From Serinus canaria (taxonomy: Eukaryota; Chordata; Aves; Passeriformes; Fringillidae): a stretch of DNA of 64,000 bases. The stretch's first letter is position 1. Each line of letters begins with the position of its first letter. The stretch lies in the NCBI RefSeq assembly GCF_022539315.1, contig NC_066314.1, positions 50,281,180-50,345,179 on the forward strand, written 5' to 3'. Shown in pieces: positions 62,609 to 64,000 of the stretch. The notes under the pieces were generated by a model. The model was given only the letters and a program-made list of their open reading frames with translations. It had not been told where the DNA came from and searched no databases. The translations under genes were made by a program, and so were the position numbers.

Positions 62609-62673
62609 TAGCATTGCTATATTATGCTATATAATGCACTTAGCATTGCTATATTTTTGTTATATAATGCACT
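62609..62673 (+). repeat. Imperfect tandem duplication, 32-33 bp, in MYH9 intron 3
   Basis: TAGCATTGCTATATT at the start of each unit and TATATAATGCACT at the end recur side by side. The two units differ by a small internal change (ATGC versus TTTGT region). Confidence 0.9.
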
Positions 62674-64000
62674 ACCCCAAAGTGCATCTTTCCTTTCTGT
62701 ATAATATTCTGTCAGTGCTTCTCAGTTGAGACCTGCTCAATTTATGTAGAGGCACACATGTCTCTTTCAAGTTGCATGTAAAGGTCGAGTTCTATTTCCA
62801 CTAAAACCCAAAAGAATATAGCTTGTGGTTTCACAAGTGTGTTTTCCAGATATGTCCAAATTTCTCATGCAAAGGGCAACATGAAATTTGGATGCTAGTT
62901 ATGGAGGATATTTGTTTTGGTGCAAATGGCAAGAAAATACGTACATTGTTTTAAATTTCCTTAAGAAATGTTTTACGTGCTTTGAATTATCTGAAATTTC
63001 TAAATGCAGCTCTAAAAATCTGTGCCTTGAGATGTGGTTTTCATGAGAACAGGGAGCTAAAAAAGAGTCTGGTTGCCCACTTGTTTTTTAGTAGTTACCA
63101 CACCCATTTTGATTCATTCCTGTAAACCAGAGCAGGATTTCTCTGGCAGTCGCTTATGTAATGGTTCAGCCCCTGCTGTCAGTCTCCCTGCAGTTCACTG
63201 TTTTAGTATCATGAGTTGCCTGAGCTTTTTGCAGTCTGTATACTAGTTTTTCTTTTCTGTCAGAACTTCAAAAACATTTGCATAACCTAAAATTACAGCT
63301 TACAACTTGTTTTCTGCTATCTCCAGGTTCAGTTAGAGTTCTAGAGAAGGGGAGATGTGGGCTCTAGTCCAAAAATGTCTTGGGGAAGTAAATATTTCCA
63401 CTTGAGTCTGTAGGATATATTTCATTTTGAAAAATGAAATTTACTTTTCTCCTTGTGACCGTTTTCAAACTTCAGCTAATGCAGAGCTGAATCTTGGCAT
63501 TGCAGTATTCCTGCCAACTCAAGCGATTTTTTTTTCTCTCTCTTTTTTTTTTTTTTTTTTTTTTTAATCTTGAAGCTGTATTGTTGAGAGCTGTCTTGGA
63601 TATGCTATGTTTCTCCTTCATTTGATTTCTCTTTTCTCTTTCTTTTTGTATTTGATGATAGCTGTTAGCATTTTGAGACTTCCCTATAGTACGTTTTTTA
63701 AATGACAGTGCAAAAACAGGTTCTGGGGCTCTGTTCTGGTGTTCCCCTGGAGTGTTTTTGATCCCATTCAAGCCAGCATGTAGGTTAAAGCACCACAGTG
63801 AACCTACTTGGTTAGGTCTGATGCCAGTGGGGTTGTTCCGTGTAGCACAGTGTGTCAGGTCCCTGGGGCTCCTCCTGTGTTAAGAGCCCTGAGGAAAGGA
63901 CATGGGATGTAAAATTATGTTGATGTTGGAAGAGAATTTTGAGGAGGCAGTAAAGAGCTGAAACGACTGCGTGATTGAGGCACTTAGATGCATTTAAGAG

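Overview
The window is vertebrate nuclear DNA, almost certainly from a bird. The genes are split by GT-AG introns and have CpG-island promoters. The interspersed repeats are chicken-repeat-1 (CR1) LINE 3' ends and one long-terminal-repeat of an avian endogenous retrovirus family. I see no mammalian-type SINEs. The LTR resembles families I know from neoavian genomes, so I lean towards Neoaves, but I cannot name the species.

Three protein genes lie head to tail on the plus strand, in the order FOXRED2, TXN2, MYH9. This matches the linkage on human chromosome 22q12.3. Positions 1-5260 hold the last seven coding exons of FOXRED2, an ER-lumen FAD oxidoreductase; the reading frame stays open across every junction and ends in a KDEL signal. 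Positions 5261 to about 6780 hold its 3' UTR, with two back-to-back perfect stem-loops, and the spacer. Positions 6781-7750 are a CpG island with four same-strand CCAAT boxes. TXN2 (mitochondrial thioredoxin, 141 aa) follows with coding exons at 7567-7751, 8731-8854 and 13719-13835 and a poly(A) signal at 14456. Its last intron carries a three-copy 60-bp tandem repeat.

Positions 14,480 to 36,830 are intergenic. I found no gene there. It contains a solo LTR, three CR1 fragments, several simple repeats, a perfect SRF (CArG) box at 26224 and an AT-rich block of TAAT palindromes near 28.4 kb. A second CpG island (36,830-38,050) holds the TATA-less MYH9 promoter and non-coding exon 1. After a 15.5-kb intron comes coding exon 2 (ATG at 53054) and exon 3 (58265-58421). 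The window ends inside intron 3, before the myosin P-loop exon, so only the first 163 residues of non-muscle myosin IIA heavy chain are present.

The three genes are not a pathway. They are neighbours kept together in vertebrates: ER redox and ER-associated degradation (FOXRED2), mitochondrial thiol redox (TXN2) and the actomyosin cytoskeleton (MYH9). I found no convincing evidence of an undescribed gene system. The best leads are regulatory or structural: the hairpin pair, the CCAAT spacing, the CArG box, the tandem repeat and the two-step mitochondrial cleavage motif.
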